64,000 nucleotides of DNA from Pseudomonas tolaasii NCPPB 2192 (GTDB taxonomy: Bacteria; Pseudomonadota; Gammaproteobacteria; Pseudomonadales; Pseudomonadaceae), in the NCBI RefSeq assembly GCF_002813445.1, contig NZ_PHHD01000001.1:310001-374000 (forward strand), in the 5' to 3' direction. Numbering within the stretch: the stretch's first letter is position 1; every line of letters starts with the position of its first letter. Both the position numbers and the translations under genes were made by a program. The notes under the pieces were generated by a model. The model did no database searches. It worked only from the letters and a program-made list of their open reading frames with translations, and was not told the DNA's origin. Positions 16,621-24,700 of the stretch are shown here, in pieces.

Positions 16621-16646
16621 AAACGCCGCTCCAGAGAGCGGCGTTT
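16621..16646 (-). terminator. hairpin between obg and proB
   Basis: The stem AAACGCCGCT/AGCGGCGTTT has a short loop and lies 18-43 bases after the obg stop on the minus strand. It is a likely rho-independent terminator or attenuator of the obg transcript; the T-run is short. Confidence 0.65.
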
Positions 16647-16663
16647 GAGTTTATCGCAACCGG

Positions 16664-17887
16664 TCAGTCGCGCACGTAAATGATTTCAGGACCGTCTTCA
16701 TCATCCACGTCTTCTTCGTCCCAATCATCGTCGCCGATGTCATGGACCGACTTCACGCCGCTGCGGCGCAGGGCACGCTGGTCGTCCAGAGCCTGCAACT
16801 GGGCGCGGGCTTCGTCTTCGATCTGCTGGTCAAGCTCGGCCAGCTCGGCCTTGAACACCGGGTCGGCCGCCAGGCGGTCGGCGCGGTCTTCCAGGTAGCG
16901 CATGATGTCGCGGGTCAGGCGCTCGGTGCCTTCTTTGGCGATGGCCGAGATCACGTAGACCGGGCCTTCCCACTCCAGGCGGTCAACGATTTCCTTGACG
17001 CGTGCTTCGTGCTCTTCTTCGAGGATCTGGTCGCACTTGTTCAGCACCAGCCAGCGATCACGCTCGGCCAGGGCCGGGCTGAACTTGGTCAGTTCGCTGA
17101 CGATCACTTCGGCGGCATCCGGTGCGCTGGTGTCATCCAGCGGTGCCATGTCGACGAGGTGCAGCAGCAAACGGGTACGGGCCAAATGTTTGAGGAAGCG
17201 AATCCCCAGGCCGGCGCCATCGGAAGCGCCTTCGATCAGGCCGGGAATGTCGGCGATTACGAAGCTTTTCCAGCGATCGACGCTGACCACACCCAGGTTC
17301 GGCACCAGGGTGGTGAACGGGTAGTCGGCGACTTTCGGCTTGGCGGCCGAAACCGAGCGGATGAAGGTACTTTTGCCGGCATTCGGCAGGCCCAGCAGGC
17401 CCACGTCTGCGAGTACTTTCATTTCCAGCTTGAGGTCACGCTGCTCACCCGGCTTGCCCGGCGTGGTCTGGCGCGGCGCACGGTTGGTACTGGACTTGAA
17501 TCGGGTGTTACCCAGACCGTGCCAGCCGCCCTGCACAACCATCAACTTCTGGCCGGCCTTGGTCAGGTCGCCGATGACTTCCTGGGTGGCGGAGTCGATG
17601 ATCGTGGTGCCGACCGGTACGCGCAGTACCAGGTCTTCGCCTTTTTTACCGGTGCAGTCGGTGCTGCCGCCGTTGGAGCCACGCTCGGCATCGAAATGCC
17701 GGGTGTAACGGTAGTCGACCAGGGTGTTGAGGTTTTCGTCGGCCATCATGTAGATGGAACCGCCGTCACCACCATCGCCGCCGTTGGGGCCACCGTTTTC
17801 GATGAATTTTTCGCGACGGAAACTCATGCAACCGTTACCGCCGTCGCCTGCTTTTACTCGGATGGAAACTTCATCAACGAACTTCAT
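16664..17887 (-). CDS. obg: Obg/CgtA GTPase, 50S assembly
   Basis: A 407-residue GTPase that acts in late 50S ribosome assembly and the stringent response. It has the glycine-rich Obg fold (residues 1-158) and G1 GLPNAGKST near 165-173. G2/G3 follow with ADIPGLIEGASDGAGLG near 212-228, then G4 NKCD and a C-terminal acidic tail (DIGDDDWDEEDVDDEDGPE). It lies downstream of rplU-rpmA, the conserved bacterial order, separated by a terminator. Confidence 0.97.
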   Translation of the reverse strand: MKFVDEVSIRVKAGDGGNGCMSFRREKFIENGGPNGGDGGDGGSIYMMADENLNTLVDYRYTRHFDAERGSNGGSTDCTGKKGEDLVLRVPVGTTIIDSATQEVIGDLTKAGQKLMVVQGGWHGLGNTRFKSSTNRAPRQTTPGKPGEQRDLKLEMKVLADVGLLGLPNAGKSTFIRSVSAAKPKVADYPFTTLVPNLGVVSVDRWKSFVIADIPGLIEGASDGAGLGIRFLKHLARTRLLLHLVDMAPLDDTSAPDAAEVIVSELTKFSPALAERDRWLVLNKCDQILEEEHEARVKEIVDRLEWEGPVYVISAIAKEGTERLTRDIMRYLEDRADRLAADPVFKAELAELDQQIEDEARAQLQALDDQRALRRSGVKSVHDIGDDDWDEEDVDDEDGPEIIYVRD

Positions 17888-18037
17888 AACAAAACGCCTC
17901 TCGTCGCATGGACGAGCTTAAGAAACCAAGACATAAGACTCTTGCAAAAATGAGCGCAGCGACCTCAAGCAACCATCGCAAATCCTGCTGCTTTCGCCCA
18001 TCACAAACAGCTTTGCAAGAGACTCACCCCACAAACG

Positions 18038-18066
18038 AAAAAGCCCCGTCGCGAGACAGGGCTTTT
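18038..18066 (-). terminator. terminator after rpmA
   Basis: Read on the minus strand, AAAAGCCCTG pairs with CAGGGCTTTTT-like sequence (CGGGGCTTTTT) around TCTCGCGA. It lies 16 bases after the rpmA stop. Confidence 0.85.
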
Positions 18067-18081
18067 CCAGCGATCGCGCAA

Positions 18082-18339
18082 TTAAGCGGCGACAACGCTC
18101 ACGTAACGGCGGTTGAAAGCGCCTTTTACTTCAAACTTGATCACGCCTTCGATTTTAGCGAAGAGGGTGTGATCTTTACCCATGCCAACACCGTAACCGG
18201 CGTGGAATTGGGTGCCGCGCTGACGCACGATGATGTTGCCCGGAATGATTTTCTGGCCGCCATACATCTTCACGCCAAGGCGTTTGGCTTCTGAGTCGCG
18301 ACCGTTACGGGTACTACCACCAGCTTTTTTGTGTGCCAT
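18082..18339 (-). CDS. rpmA: 50S ribosomal protein L27
   Basis: An 85-residue ribosomal protein. The N-terminus MAHKKAGGSTRNGRDSEAKR and the GGQKIIPGNIIVRQRGTQFH segment are diagnostic of L27, whose N-terminal tail reaches the peptidyl transferase centre. It lies 34 bp downstream of rplU and is the second gene of that transcript. Confidence 0.98.
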   Translation of the reverse strand: MAHKKAGGSTRNGRDSEAKRLGVKMYGGQKIIPGNIIVRQRGTQFHAGYGVGMGKDHTLFAKIEGVIKFEVKGAFNRRYVSVVAA

Positions 18340-18373
18340 GAGTCAATTCTCCTAGTGAGGAATTAGGCTGAAA

Positions 18374-18688
18374 TTAAGCCTGAATACCGGTGATTTTGAT
18401 CTCGGTGTACCACTGGCGGTGGCCCATACGTTTCATGTGGTGCTTACGACGACGGAACTTGATGATGCGGACTTTATCGTGACGACCTTGGGAGATCACT
18501 TCAGCCACAACGGTAGCGCCAGCAACAACTGGAGCGCCGATGTTCACGTCATCGCCATTGGCGACCAACAGAACGCGATCAAAGGTAACGGATTCGCCAG
18601 TAGCGACTTCCAGTTTTTCGATCTTCAGGTATTCACCTGGGGCGACCTTGTATTGCTTGCCACCAGTAACAATTACTGCGTACGACAT
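18374..18688 (-). CDS. rplU: 50S ribosomal protein L21
   Basis: A 104-residue ribosomal protein L21 (MSYAVIVTGGKQYKVAPGEYLKIEKL; KFRRRKHHMKRMGHRQWYTEIKI near the C-terminus). The start at 18688 is the family start; an in-frame upstream ATG at 18778 lies inside the leader. It is transcribed from a predicted promoter at 18820-18848 with a leader of about 125 bases, long enough for leader regulation. Confidence 0.98.
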   Translation of the reverse strand: MSYAVIVTGGKQYKVAPGEYLKIEKLEVATGESVTFDRVLLVANGDDVNIGAPVVAGATVVAEVISQGRHDKVRIIKFRRRKHHMKRMGHRQWYTEIKITGIQA

Positions 18689-18819
18689 GGTATTTCTCCG
18701 ATAATCCTGCTCACCCAGCGCTTTATAAGAAAAGGTATTGGCTGGCATGGCTGCATGGGATGGACGTCCCGAATGCAATTGCGTAAGGCAGGTGCTGCCC
18801 AGGAAGTTCAGGGTGCGCG

Positions 18820-18848
18820 ATTGTACGCAAGGTAAATGGGTGTTGCAA
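18820..18848 (-). promoter_or_regulatory. predicted rplU-rpmA promoter
   Basis: On the minus strand TTGCAA (18848-18843) and TACAAT (18825-18820) are 17 bases apart, a strong sigma70 match upstream of rplU. Confidence 0.6.
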
Positions 18849-18866
18849 GGGGCCGTCTAACGCGCC

Positions 18867-18895
18867 TTGACACTGCGGGGTCAGGGTCCTAGCAT
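18867..18895 (+). promoter_or_regulatory. predicted ispB promoter
   Basis: TTGACA (18867-18872) and TAGCAT (18890-18895) are 17 bases apart, about 32 bases before the ispB start. It lies back to back with the rplU promoter. Confidence 0.65.
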
Positions 18896-18927
18896 GCCGC
18901 GCAACCCTTCTGGAGCGACTGTCGCTG

Positions 18928-19896
18928 ATGCAACCCCAAGCCTTCTACCGCGCGGTCGCGGACGATTTTAGCGCCGTCGACGGCATCATCAAGAAGCAGC
19001 TGACTTCTAAAGTGCCGCTGGTCTCCAAAATTGGCGACTACATTACGTCGGCCGGCGGCAAACGCCTGCGTCCTTTATTAGTGTTGCTGTGCGGCAAGGC
19101 CCTGGGCCGCGAAGGCGACGACCTGCGCCTGCTGGCCGCCACTATCGAATTCCTGCACACCGCCACCCTGCTGCATGACGACGTGGTCGACATGTCCGGC
19201 ATGCGCCGTGGCCGCGAGACCGCCAATGCAATGTGGGGCAATGCCCCGAGCGTCCTGGTGGGCGATTTCCTGTATTCGCGCTCGTTCGAAATGATGGTCG
19301 AACTGGGCTCGATGCCGGTGATGAAGATTCTTTCACAAGCCACACGCATCATTGCCGAAGGTGAAGTGTTGCAGCTGTCGAAGGTTCGCGACGCCAGCAC
19401 CACCGAAGAAACCTATATGGAAGTGATTCGCGGCAAAACCGCGATGCTCTTCGAAGCGTCCACCCACAGCGCCGCAGCCCTGTGCGGTGCTACGGCTGAA
19501 CAGGCCGAAGCCCTGCGCACCTTTGGCGACCACCTGGGCGTGGCGTTCCAACTGGTCGACGACCTGCTCGACTACAAGGGCGACGCCGAAACCCTGGGCA
19601 AGAACGTCGGTGACGATCTGGCCGAAGGCAAGCCGACCCTGCCGTTGATCTACACCATGCGCGAAGGCACGCCGGAACAGGCTGCTCTGGTGCGCAAGGC
19701 GATCCAGAAAGGCGGGATCGAGGATCTGGAAGCCATCCGCGCCGCCGTGGAAGCGTCCGGCTCGCTGGAATACACCGCCCAACTGGCACGCGATTATGTC
19801 GCCCGTGCCATCCAGTGCCTGGAAGCCCTGCCGGCCAGCGAATACCGGGATGCCCTGGTTGAGCTGAGCGAGTTTGCGGTAGCCCGCACTCACTGA
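18928..19896 (+). CDS. ispB: octaprenyl/polyprenyl diphosphate synthase IspB
   Basis: A 322-residue trans-polyprenyl diphosphate synthase that builds the ubiquinone side chain from farnesyl diphosphate and isopentenyl diphosphate. The first aspartate-rich motif is LLHDDVVDMSGMRRG near residues 83-97, and the second is FQLVDDLLDYKGD near 208-220. Ala in the position before the first motif (HTATLLHDD) fits a long-chain synthase. It is divergent from rplU-rpmA-obg, the standard pseudomonad arrangement. Confidence 0.96.
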   Translation: MQPQAFYRAVADDFSAVDGIIKKQLTSKVPLVSKIGDYITSAGGKRLRPLLVLLCGKALGREGDDLRLLAATIEFLHTATLLHDDVVDMSGMRRGRETANAMWGNAPSVLVGDFLYSRSFEMMVELGSMPVMKILSQATRIIAEGEVLQLSKVRDASTTEETYMEVIRGKTAMLFEASTHSAAALCGATAEQAEALRTFGDHLGVAFQLVDDLLDYKGDAETLGKNVGDDLAEGKPTLPLIYTMREGTPEQAALVRKAIQKGGIEDLEAIRAAVEASGSLEYTAQLARDYVARAIQCLEALPASEYRDALVELSEFAVARTH

Positions 19897-19911
19897 TACG
19901 GCCCCGCTTCC

Positions 19912-19984
19912 TGTGGGAGCTGGCTTGCCTGCGATGACTTTAGTGAATTCACTGTCGCTATCGCGGGCAAGCCCGGCTCCCACA
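19912..19984. repeat. REPIN-type inverted REP pair
   Basis: One half reads TGTGGGAGCTGGCTTGCCTG (type A) and the other is the complement of the CCCGCGATAG variant, so the pair is built from two subtypes. It lies just after ispB. Confidence 0.85.
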
Positions 19985-20064
19985 AGGTCCTGAGGCGCCC
20001 CCAACGGGCAATAAACCCTATATAATGTGCGACTTTTAGCCATCCTGACTCTATAGGAGCTTTA

Positions 20065-20406
20065 GTGAGCACGTTGCCACCCTGCCCGAAATGCAATTCC
20101 GAATACACCTACGAAGACGGCGCCCAGCTGATCTGCCCGGAATGCGCCCATGAGTGGTCCGCCAGCGGCGAGGCCGAAGCAGCCGGCGATGAAACCGTGA
20201 AAAAAGACTCTGTCGGCAACGTCCTGCAGGACGGCGACACCATCACCGTGATCAAAGACCTCAAGGTCAAAGGCACTTCGCTGGTTGTAAAGGTCGGCAC
20301 CAAGGTCAAGAACATCCGCCTGTGCGACGGCGACCACGATATCGATTGCAAGATCGACGGTATCGGACCGATGAAGCTCAAGTCCGAGTTCGTGCGCAAA
20401 GTCTGA
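20065..20406 (+). CDS. zinc ribbon protein YjdM (PhnA family)
   Basis: A 113-residue protein with an N-terminal zinc ribbon (CPKCNSEY then CPECAHEW, residues 7-34) and a C-terminal SH3-like PhnA/YjdM domain (KKDSVGNVLQDGDTITVIKDLKVKGTSLVVKVGTKVKNIRL). The former name PhnA is misleading, since phosphonoacetate hydrolase is unrelated. The start is GTG at 20065, supported by TAGGAGC 7-13 bases upstream. The role is unknown. Confidence 0.92.
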   Translation: MSTLPPCPKCNSEYTYEDGAQLICPECAHEWSASGEAEAAGDETVKKDSVGNVLQDGDTITVIKDLKVKGTSLVVKVGTKVKNIRLCDGDHDIDCKIDGIGPMKLKSEFVRKV

Positions 20407-20522
20407 TTCTGCTGCCTCCATCCCGCGCCCGTCGCGGGATGGCGTTTCGCCCTCCCCGTTGATCCCGCGCAATATCCACACAGAAAAATCCAGAATCCGC
20501 CAATAGGCACTTGCTATTCCAC

Positions 20523-20541
20523 GAATAAGAATTATTCTCAT
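20523..20541. promoter_or_regulatory. predicted Fur box
   Basis: GAATAAGAATTATTCTCAT is a near-perfect 19-bp inverted repeat of the 7-1-7 Fur type, lying 27-45 bases before the next gene start. It predicts repression of the small downstream gene by Fur-Fe(II). Confidence 0.75.
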
Positions 20542-20567
20542 TGGAAACTTATCAAGGAGAATGACTC

Positions 20568-20825
20568 ATGACGTATTTGATTGATGCCTGGCTGGACCGC
20601 CCACACCCTTATCTGCGGATCCTGCATCGGGAAACCGGTGAAGTCTGTGCGGTGCTGGAAGAAGAAGCGCTGAATGAGCTGCAGGACCAGGGTGACCTGG
20701 ACGTGAATGGCCTGAGTTCCAGTGAGCCTGGGGTGCTGAAGGAGGTCGTGCGTAACCTGTTTCTATTCTGCTATGCCCGAGCGTTGCGCCCGGCCACTGA
20801 GTTGAATGGCAAGTTTCATCCATGA
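20568..20825 (+). CDS. small iron-responsive hypothetical protein (PA4570-like)
   Basis: An 85-residue acidic soluble protein (MTYLIDAWLDRPHPYLRIL; EEEALNELQDQGDLDVNGLSSSEPGVLKEVVRNLFLFCYA). It has no recognised catalytic motif or signal peptide. It matches by position and sequence the small gene next to ispB and fklB in P. aeruginosa (PA4570), remembered as iron-regulated. The ribosome-binding sequence AAGGAGA is strong, and a Fur box sits just upstream, so it should be made under iron limitation. Its function is unknown. Confidence 0.85.
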   Translation: MTYLIDAWLDRPHPYLRILHRETGEVCAVLEEEALNELQDQGDLDVNGLSSSEPGVLKEVVRNLFLFCYARALRPATELNGKFHP

Positions 20826-20850
20826 GCCCAGCCTGCGGGATTGAGCTTTT

Positions 20851-20935
20851 TGTGGGAGCGGGCTTGCCCGCGATGCAGACGACTCGGTCTGACGTCTCAC
20901 CGAGGTGATGCTATCGCAGGCAAGCCCGCCCCCAC
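20851..20935. repeat. REPIN-type inverted REP pair
   Basis: TGTGGGAGCGGGCTTGCCCG and an inverted half (CTATCGCAGGCAAGCCCGCC) flank about 35 bases, between convergent genes. The spacer also holds an ACTCGG...CCGAGG-like self-complementary stretch. Confidence 0.8.
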
Positions 20936-20955
20936 CTACAGCGGGGAAGCAGGTC

Positions 20956-21573
20956 TTACAGAACGTCGAGCAGCTCGACGTCGAACACCAGAACGCTGTG
21001 CGGCGGGATGCTGCCCACGCCTTGAGCGCCGTAAGCCAGTTCGCTCGGCACGTACAGGCGCCATTTGCTGCCGGCATTCATCAGTTGCAGGGCTTCGGTC
21101 CAGCCGGCGATCACGCCGCCCACCGGGAATTCTGCAGGCTGGCCGCGCTCGTAGGAGCTGTCGAACACAGTGCCGTCGATCAGGGTGCCGTGGTAGTGGG
21201 TACGCACTTGGTCTTCACGGGTTGGCTTGGCGCCATCACCGGCAGTCAGCACTTCAAATTGCAGGCCGGAAGCCAGGGTGGTGATGCCTTCACGCTTGGC
21301 GTTTTCAGCCAGAAAGGCCAGGCCTTCGCCAGCAGCCGCTTCAGCCTTGGCAGCCGCTTCGGCTTGCATGATTTCGCGGATAACCTTGAAGCTGGCCGCC
21401 ATTTGCTCCTGGTCAACACGGCTTGGCTTGCCGGCGAAAGCGTCGGTCAGGCCGGCCAGGATGGCGTCAATGCTCACGCCCGGTGGCGGGTTGTCGCGCA
21501 GTTGGTCGCCCAGTTGGCGGCCAATACCGTAGCTGACGCGGGTTTCGTCGGTGGACAGATTAACTTCGGACAT
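20956..21573 (-). CDS. fklB: FKBP-type peptidyl-prolyl isomerase FklB
   Basis: A 205-residue FKBP-type isomerase with an N-terminal dimerisation domain (residues 1-95, including an Ala/Glu-rich helix) and a C-terminal FKBP domain (VRTHYHGTLIDGTVFDSSYERGQPAEFPVGGVIAGWTEAL, then YVPSELAYG). It has no signal peptide, so it is the cytoplasmic FklB/FkpA-like form. The start at 21573 (MSEVNL) has GGAG upstream; longer in-frame starts read through non-conserved sequence. Confidence 0.94.
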   Translation of the reverse strand: MSEVNLSTDETRVSYGIGRQLGDQLRDNPPPGVSIDAILAGLTDAFAGKPSRVDQEQMAASFKVIREIMQAEAAAKAEAAAGEGLAFLAENAKREGITTLASGLQFEVLTAGDGAKPTREDQVRTHYHGTLIDGTVFDSSYERGQPAEFPVGGVIAGWTEALQLMNAGSKWRLYVPSELAYGAQGVGSIPPHSVLVFDVELLDVL

Positions 21574-21749
21574 GAAGGTGCTCCGCTGTAGGAGGGCACG
21601 ATTTTCCGCGCCCTCCAGATCTAAAAGGGCCAGCAGACTAGCACACAACACCCAACCTTGATGAGCGCCACGGCATAGCTATCTACAGCCGGGCACATGC
21701 CGCCGCCCCCCATGCTGATGATTCCATTCATCACCCTGGGACCCTACCG

Positions 21750-24700
21750 ATGAGTACGCCGAATCACTCCCCTGCCCTGCAACATATCCATAACCATCTA
21801 CTGGAAATCGATCCGACGCTGCGCCCTTACAGCAGACGCCCCGCCACCCTGCCAGCCGAGCGGCTGGCCCTGGACACCCTCAACACCACCCTAAAGCGCA
21901 TCAACGAGGCCTACATGACTCAGGCCAGCGCCTTTTACCAGGCGCTGGACCTGGCTGACCCCAGCCAACTGAGCCAGTTGAAAACCCGCCTCGACACCCA
22001 ACTGCAAGATCTGGATGACACCAGTACTGTCAATGGCCAGAGCCGCAAGACCTATCTGACCGACACCGCCGGCATCAAAGCGCTGGAACAGGAAACACGG
22101 CTAAACGTCAGTGATGCGCTGCTATCGCCCCTCGACCTGCAAATGCTCGAAGACTGCTCCCGGCCTCCGACTTTTCGTCCCGGACTGTACGCCTTGACCT
22201 TCGATTACCAGGACGAGCGCATCGAGTTCGCCGGGGCGTTCGTGCTGACACGCCAGGCCAACCCGACGGTTGACAGCCTGAGCGGCAACACGAGCGTCGG
22301 TCCGGTGCTGCTCTTCACGCCCTCGCGGGGGTTGGAAGCCTTCGCCACCTTGCAAGACCTCGACCGGGGCCTGCTGCAAGCCATGACCCTGCGCAGCGGC
22401 CACGCTGAATTCAGCCGTCATTTGCCGGTGCGGTATCAACACTTGACCGTCACCGATATCTGGCCGCTGGCACTGCAACCGATCACGGGTCAACCGCTGT
22501 TCGAATACGTCTATCAAGCCCTGCTCGAAAAGCGCAAAAAAGATATCCATTACGCCCTGACCCTGGCGGAAAACGCTCAGTTGAACGCGACCCAACTCAA
22601 GCAGCACCTCGACGACGCTCTCCACGCCGCGCTGCCCGACCTCACGCCGCGCCTGGAATTTCGCGCCCAGCGCCTGCTGGAGCGCGACCTGTTCAATGCC
22701 CTGCCCGACTGGTATCGCAGCGCCAACACGCTCGAGCGCGCAACCATCGACCAGCACCTGCACCACTACAACAGGGCTCGCCAGGCTTTCCTTGATCTGT
22801 TCGGGCCCGCCGCGACACCTCAAGCCCTGGCCCGCCATCAATGGGCCGAGCAGTTGGCCGATGAGCTGGATATCCACGACCTGGACCCGGACCTGCTGCA
22901 CATCACCACCCCTCGCAGCGTGCCTCAGGTCGGCACCTACAACCAACAACGCTCATTGGTGGAGTTGACCCTGCGCGGCCTGCACCCCGGCGACAGCACG
23001 CCCGGTTCGGCGTTCCTCGAACGCAGCACCTTAAACTACGCCGGAGCGCCGCTTGGCGCCGCCCACGCTCACCTCAACCTGCCAACCTTGCTCACGCTGC
23101 TGCAAGACCTGCAACCGCGCCTGGACTTCGCCAGCACGCTGAAAACAGCACTGGCCGCTCCACAAATCAAACTGGCGGCACGGAGGCTCTTCGATCAGCG
23201 CCTGGTGCTCATGGCCAACGTCGCCCGGCTGCAAGGCCATCTGAGCCCGGCCGATTTCCAACGCTTTGAAGACCTGCAAAAAAACACACGCCAACCGTTG
23301 CATGCCCAGACCGTGCTGCTCCACGGCGCACAACTCAAGGACCTGTGGCTGCTGCGCGAAGATGACGGCCAGGGCCAGGTCAAGCGCCTCCTACTGTGTA
23401 CGCCCGACGCACCGAGCGCCCGGCAGTTCATCGCATTCAACACACTGCGCGAATGCCAGACCCATATCATCGGCTGGACGGACAGCAAGGCCCGCCTCAA
23501 GGGGCGCACCATGAGCGACTACCTGCTGGAGCAGGTGCCGCAGCGTTTCAGACCAAAGATGCGTGACTTCCTGCGCAGTATCAGCCTGCGCCCTGATGCC
23601 AACGAGCACCTGGAAGTGACTTTTGGCAAACCGTGCACCTATGCCGACTGCCTGGAAGCGATCGCCGCGCACCAGTTGACGACACAGTTGGATGACTACG
23701 AGTTCAGCTCGCCGGCCTGGTACCGCACGGCCTCTGTCAATGATCGCAGCCGCCTGGCAAGCCTGGCCGACGATGCGGCCGGCGCACTGCGTGTCTATAA
23801 CGCAAGGCCAGACGCTGAATCCAGCGTCCCTGCGTTCGAGCGCTACCTGCATGACCAAGCCAGGCTCAGTCTCAACCGGCTGTTAGGTCGCCAGCAAAAC
23901 GATATTGACCCGGATACAGTATTTGCTTATGCCCCCAGACCACTGGTGGGCGCTGCGGCGACGCCGGTGTCGTACACCACGCTGTATCGCGATGGGTATG
24001 AAGACGGCATCGGCTTTCTCAATGAAAAATTCTCAACCTCCGCGACCTTCCGCGGCCCGCCCAACGTAGACCTGAGCCCGTTGACAGCGCAGAACGTTGC
24101 ACGCTCCGTCACGGGCGTCTGGATCGGTCAACGCTACACCGACGAAATCCGCCGACGCCTGCAAAACAGTGACAGCCCAGGCTATGACGAGCGACGCACT
24201 GCCGTGCTGGCCATCGTGCAACTGCAGATGAAAAGCGCGGCTCTGGAGTCCTGCCTGCAAGGGCATCTCACTCCGGGTGACCTGGCCTGGCTGGAGAAGG
24301 CCATCGACGGGCTTTGCGACAGCGGCAACACCGAGCGCAACACCTACAGGGTGCACCGACTGTCCATTGATGGAGACTGGGTGATCGGCAACTACCTGTT
24401 CAGCCACGGCGACAACCCGATACTGCTTTACACCCCTGATGCGCCGGATGGCATCTGTTGGCGCGAGGCCAGGCTGTTCAACTACCTGCTCAAAAAAGTC
24501 GAGGGCATGCCCGCTTACTGGGGCGCGCGGGTACCGTTGCCGTCCATGGCACGGGTTGCGCAGTTCCTCAATACCGCTCGTGAAGGGTTGCCGGTCGAAA
24601 TCGACCGCACCACCCCGAGCCCTGCACGGCATGACAGCATCCAGCACACCACGCCACTGACCGATTTGCGCTATGAGTTCTACAACATGAACCTGCAACG

